In this document: positions 16,037-25,519 of the stretch, piece after piece
Layout: each line of letters opens with the position of its first letter
How positions within the stretch are numbered: the stretch's first letter is position 1
Assembly: GCF_014486695.1 (NCBI RefSeq)
Contig: NZ_JACTAB010000011.1
Span: 1 to 41,161 of the forward strand
Origin: Flavobacterium buctense
GTDB lineage: Bacteria; Bacteroidota; Bacteroidia; Flavobacteriales; Flavobacteriaceae
Reading direction: 5' to 3'
Length of the DNA: 41,161 bases
The notes under the pieces: model-generated
Told to the model about the DNA's origin: nothing
Seen by the model: the letters and a program-made list of their open reading frames with translations, nothing else
Database searches by the model: none
Made by a program: the position numbers and the translations under genes

Positions 16037-16951
16037 TTAGTCTCTTATTAAAGGTAAGGTCGAACAACGTAAAAGTCCTTCTTGTTTGGCAATTTCTGCG
16101 TATGGTATTTCTTCAACGATAAATCCGTTATCTCGAAGCCAATGGTTTAATCGGGTAAAGTTTTTTTCCGAAACGACTACATTGTCATCTAGAGAAAACA
16201 CGTTGGAATTCATGTGGTACATTTCGTCTCGAGTTATGTGAAATAAATTTTCTTTGCCGAATAATTTCACCAAAAAAACATAATCCGATTCTTCGCGGAA
16301 ACCGCTTTTGTATATGATGCCTTTGTTTTTGCCAACGGGTTGAAAACAACAGTCTAAATGTAGGGCATTATCACGAGCTTCCAACTTGGATTTGACCAAA
16401 TCGAATTCTTTTACTTTTTTGTGTGGAAATAATTCCTTGATATAATTCACGCCTTGCATATTAGTTCGGGCGGTGATGTAATCTTTATAATCGGAACCTT
16501 TGTAAGTTCCAATAAAAACATAGTCATTCCAAAGCATTACATCGCCACCTTCGATATGAACTTCTTCGGGCGGACGCACTACTTTTTTCGGGTCAATTTG
16601 ATCGATAACGTATTGAATGGCATCTAATTCTCGTTCTCTATCGGGCAAAATATTGGCTTTGATAAAAATGTCATCAATCACAAAACCGATATCTCGGGTG
16701 AAAATCTGATTGTAGTTTTCGATCATTTTCGGACGGAAAACTTGTACATTGTATTTCTGAAATACTTGATTGAACGCTTCCATTTCTTTGACCATATCGG
16801 CTTCAACGGGATACGTTCCGGCAATGATATGTTCTAGTGATTTTGGATCGTAAGCTTCTTCAGCAGTAGGTGTCGGACCATTATTTACGGCTGAACCGAG
16901 TACAACAGCTCGTAGTCTTGACGTTTCGTTTTTTACATTTAATTGTAGCAT
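16037..16951 (-). CDS. Dimethylarginine dimethylaminohydrolase / arginine deiminase-related hydrolase
   Basis: A 304-aa single-domain pentein-fold enzyme. The superfamily's active-site set is visible: FTRD (84-87), the EGGD motif (134-137), HLDCCFQPVG with the catalytic H198, and the nucleophilic Cys in LLRCSTLPL (C296). It is shorter than typical arginine deiminases (~400 aa) and closest in layout to DDAH and related amidinotransferase-fold hydrolases. The expected reaction is hydrolysis of arginine or N-methylarginine to citrulline plus an amine, which the downstream CtlX could then use. Substrate assignment is inference. First gene of the pair. Confidence 0.82.
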   Translation of the reverse strand: MLQLNVKNETSRLRAVVLGSAVNNGPTPTAEEAYDPKSLEHIIAGTYPVEADMVKEMEAFNQVFQKYNVQVFRPKMIENYNQIFTRDIGFVIDDIFIKANILPDRERELDAIQYVIDQIDPKKVVRPPEEVHIEGGDVMLWNDYVFIGTYKGSDYKDYITARTNMQGVNYIKELFPHKKVKEFDLVKSKLEARDNALHLDCCFQPVGKNKGIIYKSGFREESDYVFLVKLFGKENLFHITRDEMYHMNSNVFSLDDNVVVSEKNFTRLNHWLRDNGFIVEEIPYAEIAKQEGLLRCSTLPLIRD

Positions 16952-16982
16952 AAATTAGCTTTTGGCTTTTGACAAATATAAA

Positions 16983-17008
16983 AAAGCTTCTCGGTTAGGA
17001 GAAGCTTT
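16983..17008 (-). terminator. Rho-independent terminator of the T9SS-protein gene
   Basis: A 10-bp stem AAAGCTTCTC / GAGAAGCTTT with a 6-base loop, followed on the minus strand by a T-run. It ends the 21194-to-17033 unit just before the DDAH-like gene. Confidence 0.85.
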
Positions 17009-17032
17009 GTTTATAAGTATTTTGGAGTAAAT

Positions 17033-19006
17033 TTAATTCTTTACTAATTTCTCCGTGTGTATTCTCCCATCATCGGAAGTTATGTTGATGATATAAACCC
17101 CATTAGCATATCTGCTAACGTCTAATTGGGTTTTATCGGTCATTTCTATAGTTCTTTCTAAAACTGTTTTACCGTCTATAGAAGTAACATTCACCTTATT
17201 GAATTGAGCATTTTTCATTACAATTTCTATCGTACTGCTTGAAGGATTTGGAATAATTGCGAAACCATTGGCCAACTTAATCAAGTTGATTACAGTATCA
17301 TCCGAAGACGCTATTGTTCTTATTTCCGGATGAGTTTCACTTGGTGTTCTGTAAACAAAATTAGTGGTACAACCTTCGGGATAAGCTGCAAATTGAGAAC
17401 CTAAAACAGCTTCAAATCCGGGATTTAACTCTACATAGTTGGCGGCGTGATACACTACACCATTACCTATAGCATTATCACCAACTGACACTATATTAGC
17501 CGCTTTAATCCAATCGGAGCGTTCTTTTTTGGTTAAATTGACTGCGGCCAAATTATTGAGATCATCTACAGGCGAGGTTAGGGTTAATATTGGTTCACAA
17601 CAATTGTCGAAAGTTAAATCGGGGCCAACATTAGCCGAATTATCAGAGATATCATAAACAAAAGTTCCGGCCGGACAATTGACATTGAAACTACCATTCA
17701 CCTGAAACTCAAAATCACCTGTTGGGTTGGCGCCAAACAAACTTGGGTTAACGTTAAAACAATAAGTAGTAGCGGTTAAGGTTGTTGGTACGGCTATAGT
17801 TCCAATCACGATATTATTTTGAAGAACATTTAGTGAGATGCTATTGACCACAGCATTTACCGGTGGTTGGTAGGTTCCACAAACTTGTATCGGCGTAGTA
17901 CCGGTCATATCCGGACAATTGATATTGGTTGGGTCAGTGCTTAACGCTCCTAATTGAGGAACAGCACAAGTAAATCCACAAATATTATCAATGTAAACTG
18001 TACCAAAGTGAGCAGAAGGTTCGCAATCACTCACTGTAAATTCGATAGTTCCGGGTTGGTTTAAAATGTCTTGCACATTTAAACGCGCACAAATCCAATT
18101 AGTGTATAAAACCCTTCTGTTGCTTCCTATCACTAAAGTGTTGAATAAACAGTTATCCGGATTGGCAATGATACAAATTTCATCGACTATATTATTGAAT
18201 TGATCATAAACCCTCACTCTGAAGAACGGTTGAATAGGCTGACCGTGCGCAGGTTTGTTGTCCATGATTAGGGAAAAATTAAAATCTATAGTAGACTGAT
18301 TAATCACCGGAAAATACCTTGACATGGTTGTCACATCCGATGAGCCAAATCCGTTAGAATTATTAAGTTTAATAGATTTGTTTCCGCCATTAGAATTAAT
18401 CGTGGGTATGTTTACCCCTAAACCGGCTAACGTTGGGTCAAATTGTTGGTAACCCGGACTGCCGCTATCAATCAATGTGATTGTTGAAGCAAAGTTATTG
18501 ATGCCAGGTGTAACCAAGTTGGTTGCTGTTGCGGTTGTTGGCATTGAACAAGATTGAAAAAACCCTGTTCCGGTAGCCGGCTGCGGATAAGCGTCTGACC
18601 AAAAGGAATATCCTGCCGTATTGCTTTCAAAATCACCGTTGGTACAAGTTTGCATAGCAGTTGGCGGTGGTGGTTTGGCTACATAACCGTCTCTCTTACC
18701 CGGATTTTCCAAAAAGAACAGTTTTCTCAACTCGTAAACTTTGGTATTGATTAAAGCTTTCTGGAATTCTTCTTCGGTAAATTCTTCTTCTTCTTTTAAG
18801 TGTTTTATAACCTCTTCGGTAACCTCTTTAGATAATTTGTAGTTCTTAAAATTATCATTGACAAAGCGTTGAATTTCAATTTCGGTTTGTTGCGAAATAG
18901 AAATCCTTTGGTTTTCAGCGGCCAGATATTGATCAAGCTGGGCCGAAACCGTAGCCGAATTGAATACAAAACAGCTCAATAAAACTATTTTAACTATCTT
19001 GTACAT
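17033..19006 (-). CDS. Secreted protein with T9SS type A sorting domain
   Basis: A 657-aa exported protein. The signal peptide is at residues 1-22 (ending TVSAQ), followed by a charged helical segment rich in Glu (~25-95). A proline linker (KPPPPTAM) precedes a large beta-sandwich region beginning TCTNGDFESNTAGY, which resembles carbohydrate-binding or lectin-like folds. Around 500-560, VNLTKKERSDWIKAANIV and VYHAANYVELNPGFEA look like the '3-coathanger stack' domain found in Bacteroidota surface proteins. The C-terminal ~75 residues (IIPNPSSSTIEI ... NGVYIINI ... EKLVKN) are a T9SS type A sorting domain, so the protein is translocated to the surface and probably attached to anionic LPS. It starts one base after the fibre-like gene upstream. 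Ligand unknown. Confidence 0.88.
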   Translation of the reverse strand: MYKIVKIVLLSCFVFNSATVSAQLDQYLAAENQRISISQQTEIEIQRFVNDNFKNYKLSKEVTEEVIKHLKEEEEFTEEEFQKALINTKVYELRKLFFLENPGKRDGYVAKPPPPTAMQTCTNGDFESNTAGYSFWSDAYPQPATGTGFFQSCSMPTTATATNLVTPGINNFASTITLIDSGSPGYQQFDPTLAGLGVNIPTINSNGGNKSIKLNNSNGFGSSDVTTMSRYFPVINQSTIDFNFSLIMDNKPAHGQPIQPFFRVRVYDQFNNIVDEICIIANPDNCLFNTLVIGSNRRVLYTNWICARLNVQDILNQPGTIEFTVSDCEPSAHFGTVYIDNICGFTCAVPQLGALSTDPTNINCPDMTGTTPIQVCGTYQPPVNAVVNSISLNVLQNNIVIGTIAVPTTLTATTYCFNVNPSLFGANPTGDFEFQVNGSFNVNCPAGTFVYDISDNSANVGPDLTFDNCCEPILTLTSPVDDLNNLAAVNLTKKERSDWIKAANIVSVGDNAIGNGVVYHAANYVELNPGFEAVLGSQFAAYPEGCTTNFVYRTPSETHPEIRTIASSDDTVINLIKLANGFAIIPNPSSSTIEIVMKNAQFNKVNVTSIDGKTVLERTIEMTDKTQLDVSRYANGVYIINITSDDGRIHTEKLVKN

Positions 19007-19007
19007 A

Positions 19008-21194
19008 CTATTTGGTTTTGGCTATTATAGCTTGTAATTGCGCTTTAAGCTCTTCAATTTCTTTGTTGTTTTTTTCTATAGCTTTGCTTTGCGCTTCCAA
19101 TTTTTTGTCTTGGTCAATGATGTAAAGGGTCAACTCTTCGATTTTCTCCATTTGTTTAGACTGCATTTCTGCCACGTCAAGACCATTTTTGGCTAAAGTT
19201 TCCGCTGAATCTACGCCTGGCAGATGCTTGTTAGTTGTAACAAATTGCTCTACCTCTTTTAAGGGCATTAATTTATAATCATCGGCAAAAACATAATCGG
19301 CCCAATTGGCTGAACTTCTTAGCGCAACTTTCACTTTTTCAGTCATGATTCCGCCTTCCACAAATAGTCTGTAATTTCCGGTTGTGTTTGGATATACTGA
19401 AGTGGAACCTAAATACATTTTTCCGTTGGTATTACTGTTAGCGGTATTGAACCAAATGTTGCTGTTATTCATATCAACAATTCTGTTACCACTAATCGTT
19501 GTTGCAGGATTGATTGCTCCATTGTCGGCGTAAAGACTGGTGTCAATAGCACTTACAACATAAGGTGTACCGGAAGAACCGTTACCAAGTACAGTTACAT
19601 TATTACCTGCAGTAACTGTAGTGGATTGGAGCGTAATTGAGCCACCACCATTAGATAAAGTTACTATAGCGCCATTTTGAGTAATGGTTTGTGGTCCATG
19701 AGTAGGCAAAACCACACTGTTTCCATTAGAAATAGACAGTACTTGACCGTTTAAAGTCAGTGTTTGTTGGTCGGTATCAACCATAGTAGGAATCGTAACG
19801 GAACCACCACCATCTGAGAGTGTGATGGTATTTCCTGATTGAGAAATAGTTTGAGGAGCTTGACCGGGAAGTGTTACACTGTTTCCATTAGAAATGGAAA
19901 GTACATTTCCTGCTAAGGCTAACGATTGTTGATCTGTATTGGTATCCACAAAAGTCGGAAGCGTAAAAGAACCTCCACCGTTAGAAAGCGTAATAGTGTT
20001 TCCCACTTGGTTAAGGGTCTGTATTTGGTTTGGTTGTGGAAGATTCACCGGTGCACTAGCCACACCATTTACTGTAGTAATTAATTGATTGTTGGTATTA
20101 ATAGTATTCGAAATAGAATTTACAATCGGAGCTGAAGCGGTTATATTGTTTACATTAGTTGTCATCAAATTTGCGTTAGATGACATTAAATTAGTATTTG
20201 TTAGACCTGCCATTCTTTGCAAAACAACATCTCCATTAGCATTTACTGTCAAGAATTTGGTTGATGTTTGCGAGGCTGTGGGATTAAATTGGCTGGTTAA
20301 ATTAGTAAATCGAAGTCCGGAATTTCCTGGAACCCCGTGAGTAATTTCTAATTTGTTATTAGGTACTTTATTTCCAATTCCGACTTTACCTTCTACCAAT
20401 AATCCGTTAGAAGGTGCTAAGATTGTTGTTGCGTTTGTAGTAGCTGCGTTGGGAACATAATTTCTTCCAATAACAACTCCTCCATTTACATCCAATCTAT
20501 TGGCAGGTATTACATTATTTCCTAAACCGATACCGGTATGTCCGTTTTGATTGATAAAAATTCTTTGATTTCCGGCACCATCAGCAAAAATCATTGTATT
20601 GTTAGTGTTATTTCCGGCTAATTTAGCGGTTGAAGCAGCCGGATTTAATGAAACAGTTCCTAGGAAAACATTATAATTACCGTTGATTAAATGTTGTCCG
20701 GTTTGGCTTCCAATAAATATATTGTAATTCCCGGTTCGTAAGTGCCTTGGAGTGTTTACACCTAAAGCAATATTGTTGTTTCCGTTTGCAGTTAACAAAG
20801 CTGCATATCCGACAGCTGTGTTGTTACTACCGGTTGTATTCGCTTCCATACTTCGGTGACCAATAGCAATATTGCTGGCACCGGTAACGTTATACATCAA
20901 ACTTCTTGTGCCAAAAGCACTATTTAAAGTGCCAAAAGTATTGTATCGCATTGACTCGTTTCCAAAAGCGCTATTAAAACCTGCGCTTGCAACACTCAAG
21001 GCTCTAACGCCAAATGCATTATTACTGTTACTAGTGTTATTGAGTAGTGCATCTTTACCAAAACCGGTATTAAAATCGCCGGTGTTGTTCACACCAGATC
21101 CTATTCCTGAAAAAGTGTTGTCAGTTTGAGCAATAGCTGTAGAAACTGAGGCTAAAAGTGCTAACGTTGTAAATAAAAAGTATTTTTTTTTCAT
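19008..21194 (-). CDS. Fibre-like surface protein with beta-roll head and C-terminal coiled coil
   Basis: A 728-aa exported protein. The signal peptide is at residues 1-22 (ending AIAQ). Residues ~25-190 are repeats of about 20-25 aa with the theme N-xFGxxAL / NxAxGxxS (NTGFGKDALLNN, NSAFGTRSLMYN, NNTAVGYAAL), like the left-handed beta-roll of YadA-type heads. Residues ~370-560 hold repeats such as QTISQSGNTITLSDGGGS and TLNGQVLSISNGNSV, reminiscent of trimeric fibre shafts. The C-terminus (EKVKVALRSSANWADYVF ... KHLPGVDSAETLAKNG ... then a heptad-rich coiled coil, ~660-728) is common in Bacteroidota fibre proteins. It has neither a trimeric-autotransporter barrel nor a recognisable T9SS sorting domain. 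First gene of a two-gene unit with the T9SS protein. Role as an adhesin is inference. Confidence 0.85.
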   Translation of the reverse strand: MKKKYFLFTTLALLASVSTAIAQTDNTFSGIGSGVNNTGDFNTGFGKDALLNNTSNSNNAFGVRALSVASAGFNSAFGNESMRYNTFGTLNSAFGTRSLMYNVTGASNIAIGHRSMEANTTGSNNTAVGYAALLTANGNNNIALGVNTPRHLRTGNYNIFIGSQTGQHLINGNYNVFLGTVSLNPAASTAKLAGNNTNNTMIFADGAGNQRIFINQNGHTGIGLGNNVIPANRLDVNGGVVIGRNYVPNAATTNATTILAPSNGLLVEGKVGIGNKVPNNKLEITHGVPGNSGLRFTNLTSQFNPTASQTSTKFLTVNANGDVVLQRMAGLTNTNLMSSNANLMTTNVNNITASAPIVNSISNTINTNNQLITTVNGVASAPVNLPQPNQIQTLNQVGNTITLSNGGGSFTLPTFVDTNTDQQSLALAGNVLSISNGNSVTLPGQAPQTISQSGNTITLSDGGGSVTIPTMVDTDQQTLTLNGQVLSISNGNSVVLPTHGPQTITQNGAIVTLSNGGGSITLQSTTVTAGNNVTVLGNGSSGTPYVVSAIDTSLYADNGAINPATTISGNRIVDMNNSNIWFNTANSNTNGKMYLGSTSVYPNTTGNYRLFVEGGIMTEKVKVALRSSANWADYVFADDYKLMPLKEVEQFVTTNKHLPGVDSAETLAKNGLDVAEMQSKQMEKIEELTLYIIDQDKKLEAQSKAIEKNNKEIEELKAQLQAIIAKTK

Positions 21195-21597
21195 AACTAA
21201 AAAATTTGGGGCATTAAAAAATCATTTAAAAACTCGTTACATCAGGATTGTTTAGGTTTAGCTTAAATACTCATTCTTTTGAAACTGGTTAGATGCGATT
21301 TGTAGGTTGGGCATCAAAACAGTTTAGTTACTCATATTTTAGTTGAATCAAATTTATATTAATGTTTTTGAAAAATCCACAAAATACATATTTAATCGAT
21401 GAAATACATAATTTTTATAATTATTAATTATATATTCTTACATATTTATAATGCTATACCGTTGAAATAACTCATAATATAAATCCATTTCATTTTGAAA
21501 AAAATTAACTGTAATTTGCTATACTTGAAGTTGTTGTAAACAAAAAAACCCCTAGCTTTCGCAAGGAGTTTTTAGTAAAAAATAGTAATTTTTAAAT
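21195..21597. other. 403-base non-coding region upstream of the fibre gene
   Basis: Very AT-rich, with no credible ORF or RNA gene. It contains the gltA terminator (21544-21573) and, at 21349-21356, a minus-strand TAAATTTG box with a TTG 23 bases upstream (21380-21382). That pair is a weak promoter candidate which would give the fibre gene a leader of about 150 bases. Confidence 0.5.
21544..21573 (-). terminator. Rho-independent terminator of gltA
   Basis: On the minus strand AAAAACTCCTTGC pairs with GCTAGGGGTTTTT around a GAAA tetraloop, with one T-T mismatch and one G-T wobble; the T-run follows directly. It lies 25 bases after the gltA stop. Confidence 0.85.
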
Positions 21598-22881
21598 TTA
21601 TCTTTTTTCCATAGGTTGAAAATCCCTTAACGGATATCCAGTATAAACTTGTCTTGGTCTTCCTATTGGTTCTTTATTGATACGCATTTCTTTCCACTGC
21701 GCAATCCATCCCGGTAAACGTCCGATAGCGAACATTACAGTAAACATTTCTGTTGGAATACCTAAAGCACGATAAATAATTCCGGAATAGAAATCAACGT
21801 TTGGATATAATTTTCTGGACACGAAATAATCGTCAACCAAAGCAGAAGCTTCTAATTTTTTGGCAATATCCAAAATAGGATCATCAACCCCTAAAGTATT
21901 TAATACCTCATCGGCAGCTTTTTTGATGATTTTAGCTCTTGGATCAAAGTTTTTGTAAACTCTGTGTCCGAATCCCATCAAACGGAACGGATCATCTTTG
22001 TCTTTGGCTTTTGCCAGATATTTATCGGCATCACCTCCATCTTTTTGTATGGCTTCCAGCATTTCCAATACGGCTTGATTAGCTCCACCATGTAATGGTC
22101 CCCAAAGTGCAGAAACACCTGCAGATATTGAAGCAAATAAACCAGCATGTGAAGATCCTACGATTCTTACCGTAGAAGTTGAACAATTTTGCTCATGGTC
22201 TGCATGAAGTATAAACAACTTATCTAAGGCATCAACCACAACAGGATTCACTTTGTATGGTCCGGTTGGCAATTCAAACATTAAATGCAAGAAGTTTTCA
22301 ACGTATCCTTTAGTATTGTCGTAATAGTTTAAAGGATAACCCATCATTTTTCTGTAGGTCCAAGTAGCAATCACCAAGAATTTACCCATGGTTTTGCATA
22401 CCGCTTCATACATTTCTTTTTCGTTTTCGACATCAACTACTTTTGGATTGAATGCGGTTAACGCACTAGTTAAGGAAGACAAAACGCCCATAGGGTGAGC
22501 TGTTTTAGGAAAACCATCGATGATGTTTTTCATTTCTTCATTTACTAATGTATATTTTCGGATATCATTTTCAAACTGCTGTAATTGTGCTTTGGTAGGC
22601 AGTTCACCAAAAATCACTAAATAAGAAACCTCAAGAAAATCGGCTTTCTCTGCTAAATCTTCGATAGCATAACCTCGGTAACGAAGAATTCCTTCTTCAC
22701 CATCCAGGAAAGTGATATCACTTTTACAAGAACCTGAGTTTTTGTAACCCGGATCTAAGGTTATAGCGCCTGTTAATGCACGAAGTTTTTCAATATCAAT
22801 GGCGGCTTCGTTTTCGCTTCCTACAATTACAGGAAACTCATACTTCTTACCATCAAATTCTAGTATAGCTGTTTTAGACAT
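21598..22881 (-). CDS. gltA: Citrate synthase
   Basis: Condenses acetyl-CoA and oxaloacetate to citrate, the first TCA-cycle step. The 427-aa length is that of type II (hexameric, Gram-negative) citrate synthases. The catalytic triad is present: H264 in GPLHGGANQAV, H306 in GFGHRVYKNFDPRA and D363 in NVDFYSGI. HADHEQNCSTSTVR (H226-R239) is also diagnostic. It forms a single-gene unit with its own terminator and a candidate TAATTTTG -7 box at 22923-22930. Confidence 0.97.
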   Translation of the reverse strand: MSKTAILEFDGKKYEFPVIVGSENEAAIDIEKLRALTGAITLDPGYKNSGSCKSDITFLDGEEGILRYRGYAIEDLAEKADFLEVSYLVIFGELPTKAQLQQFENDIRKYTLVNEEMKNIIDGFPKTAHPMGVLSSLTSALTAFNPKVVDVENEKEMYEAVCKTMGKFLVIATWTYRKMMGYPLNYYDNTKGYVENFLHLMFELPTGPYKVNPVVVDALDKLFILHADHEQNCSTSTVRIVGSSHAGLFASISAGVSALWGPLHGGANQAVLEMLEAIQKDGGDADKYLAKAKDKDDPFRLMGFGHRVYKNFDPRAKIIKKAADEVLNTLGVDDPILDIAKKLEASALVDDYFVSRKLYPNVDFYSGIIYRALGIPTEMFTVMFAIGRLPGWIAQWKEMRINKEPIGRPRQVYTGYPLRDFQPMEKR

Positions 22882-22922
22882 GATATAAATTGGAAATAAA
22901 TCTTAATAAATTAATAATTTAA

Positions 22923-22930
22923 CAAAATTA
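22923..22930 (-). promoter_or_regulatory. Candidate -7 box TAATTTTG upstream of gltA
   Basis: Exact TAnnTTTG on the minus strand, 41 bases before the ATG. No TTG stands at the normal -33 distance; the inverted repeat AACGTTTTCGTT lies about 35 bases upstream, where an activator could bind instead. Confidence 0.45.
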
Positions 22931-22964
22931 GGGAATTCGAAATGAAATAAAAAAGAATTACAAC

Positions 22965-22976
22965 AACGTTTTCGTT
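22965..22976. promoter_or_regulatory. Inverted repeat AACG-TTTT-CGTT upstream of gltA
   Basis: Its reverse complement, AACGAAAACGTT, is identical to the core of the inverted repeat at 1437-1452. It sits 34 bases upstream of the putative gltA -7 box, a position suited to a transcription factor. Confidence 0.3.
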
Positions 22977-23017
22977 AATTATTTGATAAATTTTGCAAAA
23001 TTAGTATACAAACAAAA

Positions 23018-23041
23018 AAAGGCACACCAAGGTGTGCCTTT
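23018..23041 (-). terminator. Rho-independent terminator of the LRR protein gene
   Basis: AAAGGCACACC pairs perfectly with GGTGTGCCTTT, and the minus strand continues into a T-run. It lies 24 bases past the stop of the leucine-rich-repeat gene. Confidence 0.9.
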
Positions 23042-23064
23042 ACCACAATTAATTCAACCCAAAT

Positions 23065-25410
23065 TTATTGCTTAACTAATTTTTCAACTTTCATGCCTTT
23101 ATCGGTAATGATTTTTATAAAATAGACACCATTAGATTTTGAGGATAGGTCTATTTGTGCTTCCATATTGTTTGCTACATTGCTCTGCAACAATCTTCCT
23201 TGCGCATCAAACAATTGAATTGATTTAATATTGAAATCTCCTTTAATAGTTATTAATCCGCTGCTTGGATTAGGATAAATAGTTAAAGAATAATCATTTT
23301 CAAAATCAGGATTGCTTAAAGATTGGAAAACGGTTTCTGTTTCGTTTGTTGCAACCGGAAAATTATAATCAAAATAAATATTGGCTTGTTTGTTAACCAT
23401 GTCGCCTTGTTGTAAAGTGTTTAGCGATTGCACTTTCAGTAATACGTTACCATGCCCTCCGGATTCCAACAAAATATTCTGAAAAATAAATTCTACAACA
23501 CTACCATTAATCCTGGTATACACCGGATGTGATGCATTCAACAATTGTAATGAACTGATGTTAAAATCTGCCGGATTAATTGTTGTTTGAACCACAATAT
23601 TCTCGGCCTCAGCTGTACCGGTATTTTCAAATCTAATTCTATAATGCAGATAATCACCTATTTCACTTGGCGCAACCACATTCCCTTCCAAACAAGTAAT
23701 ATCATTCGGATCATAAGAACCTGAAACCAAGTCGTTACAAACAAACAAATTATCTGCAGTATTTTCGTCACCGGATTGCGGCAAAATCGAAGCCGTAAAC
23801 GTCAACATATCATCAATATTCACCGGATTGGTATCCGTTGGCGCATTAATACTGAAAGTCACCAGAATTTCTCGACTGTCAAACGGTCTTAAATTGGCGT
23901 AATCCCAAGAAAGCCCACCAGTAACTGTTGAAGAAGGCACCACACTGGTCGACACTAAATCCATTAAATTATCATCGTAGAAAAAGTTGATTCCGTAGGC
24001 TTGGGACAAAGTTTGGTTTCCTTTATTGCGGTACACAATTTTGTACACGGCCTCAAACCCCGGACGAGCGGGAATTACCGGCGCTACCACTATTTCTAAA
24101 TCGGGATGAATTCCGTTAGGTGCTATACAAAAATTTTGCGTGATATTGTTATTGTTGAAATTTACAAAATTAAAGTTAGCGCTGTTTGGCGATACAGTAA
24201 ACCAAGCGGGATTTTCGATACTCGGACTTACAGTAAAATTACCTGACAACATATAAAATGCATATTGTCCTAAAGCATTGGTAAACGTGGCGCCATTGGC
24301 ATTAAAACTGGTAAGGTTTAATCGGATGTAAGGATTAATTTCATCCGAAGCATCACAGCCATTATTGTTGTTGTCTACAGTAACTGTTCCGGAAATACTA
24401 TTGTGATTGCCGCTTGGTGTGAATGAGCAATAAGAATTCACCACTACATTCGGCATTCCGTTATCATTGAAATATTGTAAAAAACCGGTGATTCGGTAAT
24501 CATCCACACAAACGTATTGCAAATTAGGATTGTTACTTAAAGGAAAACCATTATTGATAATCATTGCCGGATTTCCAAATTTTAAGAACAAGGAAACCAA
24601 ATCGTTATCGGTACAAGCTAAAGAAATAAAACTGTGACAATTAGAAATATCTAGCGTTGTTAAATTATTGAAAGAACATTGCAAATACCTTAAACCGATA
24701 AGTGTACTCACATCAAGAGAAGACAATTCGTTGTAATTGAGATACACATCATCCAATAAAGTTAATCCACTCAAATTAATCGAAGTAAGCTGATTTAAAG
24801 TAGCATAAAGTGACACTAAACTAGTACATGGAGTAACATCTAAACTTGTAAGCAAATTATTCCCTATTTGTAAGGTGATAAGCGCTGTTGTGCCTTGTAA
24901 ATTAACCGTTTGGATTTGGTTATTATTGGCATATACTCTTTCTAAACTTGATAATCCGTTTAAATTTAAAGCCGTCAACTGACTGTTTTCACATGTTATT
25001 TGCGTTAAAGCTGTACAACCTGAAACATTTAAGGTTGTCATACTACTGTTATAGCAGGATAGTATTGCTAAATTTGTCATGTTAGAAACATCTAAAGTCG
25101 TCAAAGCTCCAAAACCACAATTCAATTGGGTAAGGTTTTGAAAACTCTGAATTCCGGTCATGTCATAAATCGGGAACTGACTGGAGTAATTCAAATTATT
25201 CAATGAATACACTAACAAAGCTTCTGAAACCTGAATCTCACCATCGCTGTTTTGATCTATGGTGATGTAATTTCCGGCACTGTCTTCGGCAATTTCGTTG
25301 GTTGGATTGGCTGCCAACAATCGCGCTTTTAAATTCGCATCCGGAATATTTACAATTTGAGCGTTTGCCCAACCGGAGAGTAAGAACATTAAAAAGTATA
25401 ATTTTTTCAT
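23065..25410 (-). CDS. Secreted leucine-rich-repeat protein with T9SS type A sorting domain
   Basis: A 781-aa exported protein. The signal peptide is at residues 1-17 (ending ANAQ). Residues ~90-300 are about nine 21-aa leucine-rich repeats of the form LxxLxCxxNxLTxLDVSxxT (LTTLDVSNMTNLAILSCYNS, LTSLDVTPCTSLVSLYATLN), typical of extracellular internalin-like binding domains. Then comes a prealbumin-like unit (SISGTVTVDNNNNGCDASDE ..., ~330-390), two beta domains with conserved YRNKGNQTLS and DPNDITCLEGNVV (DUF11/DUF7619-like, ~430-690), and a C-terminal sorting domain (IYPNPSSGLITI ... NGVYFIKI ... EKLVKQ, ~708-781). Probably a surface adhesin; the ligand is unknown. It is the first gene after the two-component system in the same direction (109-base gap). 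Confidence 0.92.
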   Translation of the reverse strand: MKKLYFLMFLLSGWANAQIVNIPDANLKARLLAANPTNEIAEDSAGNYITIDQNSDGEIQVSEALLVYSLNNLNYSSQFPIYDMTGIQSFQNLTQLNCGFGALTTLDVSNMTNLAILSCYNSSMTTLNVSGCTALTQITCENSQLTALNLNGLSSLERVYANNNQIQTVNLQGTTALITLQIGNNLLTSLDVTPCTSLVSLYATLNQLTSINLSGLTLLDDVYLNYNELSSLDVSTLIGLRYLQCSFNNLTTLDISNCHSFISLACTDNDLVSLFLKFGNPAMIINNGFPLSNNPNLQYVCVDDYRITGFLQYFNDNGMPNVVVNSYCSFTPSGNHNSISGTVTVDNNNNGCDASDEINPYIRLNLTSFNANGATFTNALGQYAFYMLSGNFTVSPSIENPAWFTVSPNSANFNFVNFNNNNITQNFCIAPNGIHPDLEIVVAPVIPARPGFEAVYKIVYRNKGNQTLSQAYGINFFYDDNLMDLVSTSVVPSSTVTGGLSWDYANLRPFDSREILVTFSINAPTDTNPVNIDDMLTFTASILPQSGDENTADNLFVCNDLVSGSYDPNDITCLEGNVVAPSEIGDYLHYRIRFENTGTAEAENIVVQTTINPADFNISSLQLLNASHPVYTRINGSVVEFIFQNILLESGGHGNVLLKVQSLNTLQQGDMVNKQANIYFDYNFPVATNETETVFQSLSNPDFENDYSLTIYPNPSSGLITIKGDFNIKSIQLFDAQGRLLQSNVANNMEAQIDLSSKSNGVYFIKIITDKGMKVEKLVKQ

Positions 25411-25519
25411 AATATAGAGTATTCGTTATGATTGATTTATTTTGACCTTATAAAAGTACTGTCTGTTTTTCGGTTAATCTTTGGTAAATGAGCAAGTGCC
25501 TTATTTGAATTAGAATTTG

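Noticed and set aside
19008..21194. Fibre-like gene as evidence of a prophage tail region
   Set aside because: It has a Sec signal peptide, and there are no capsid, terminase, tail or lysis genes nearby.
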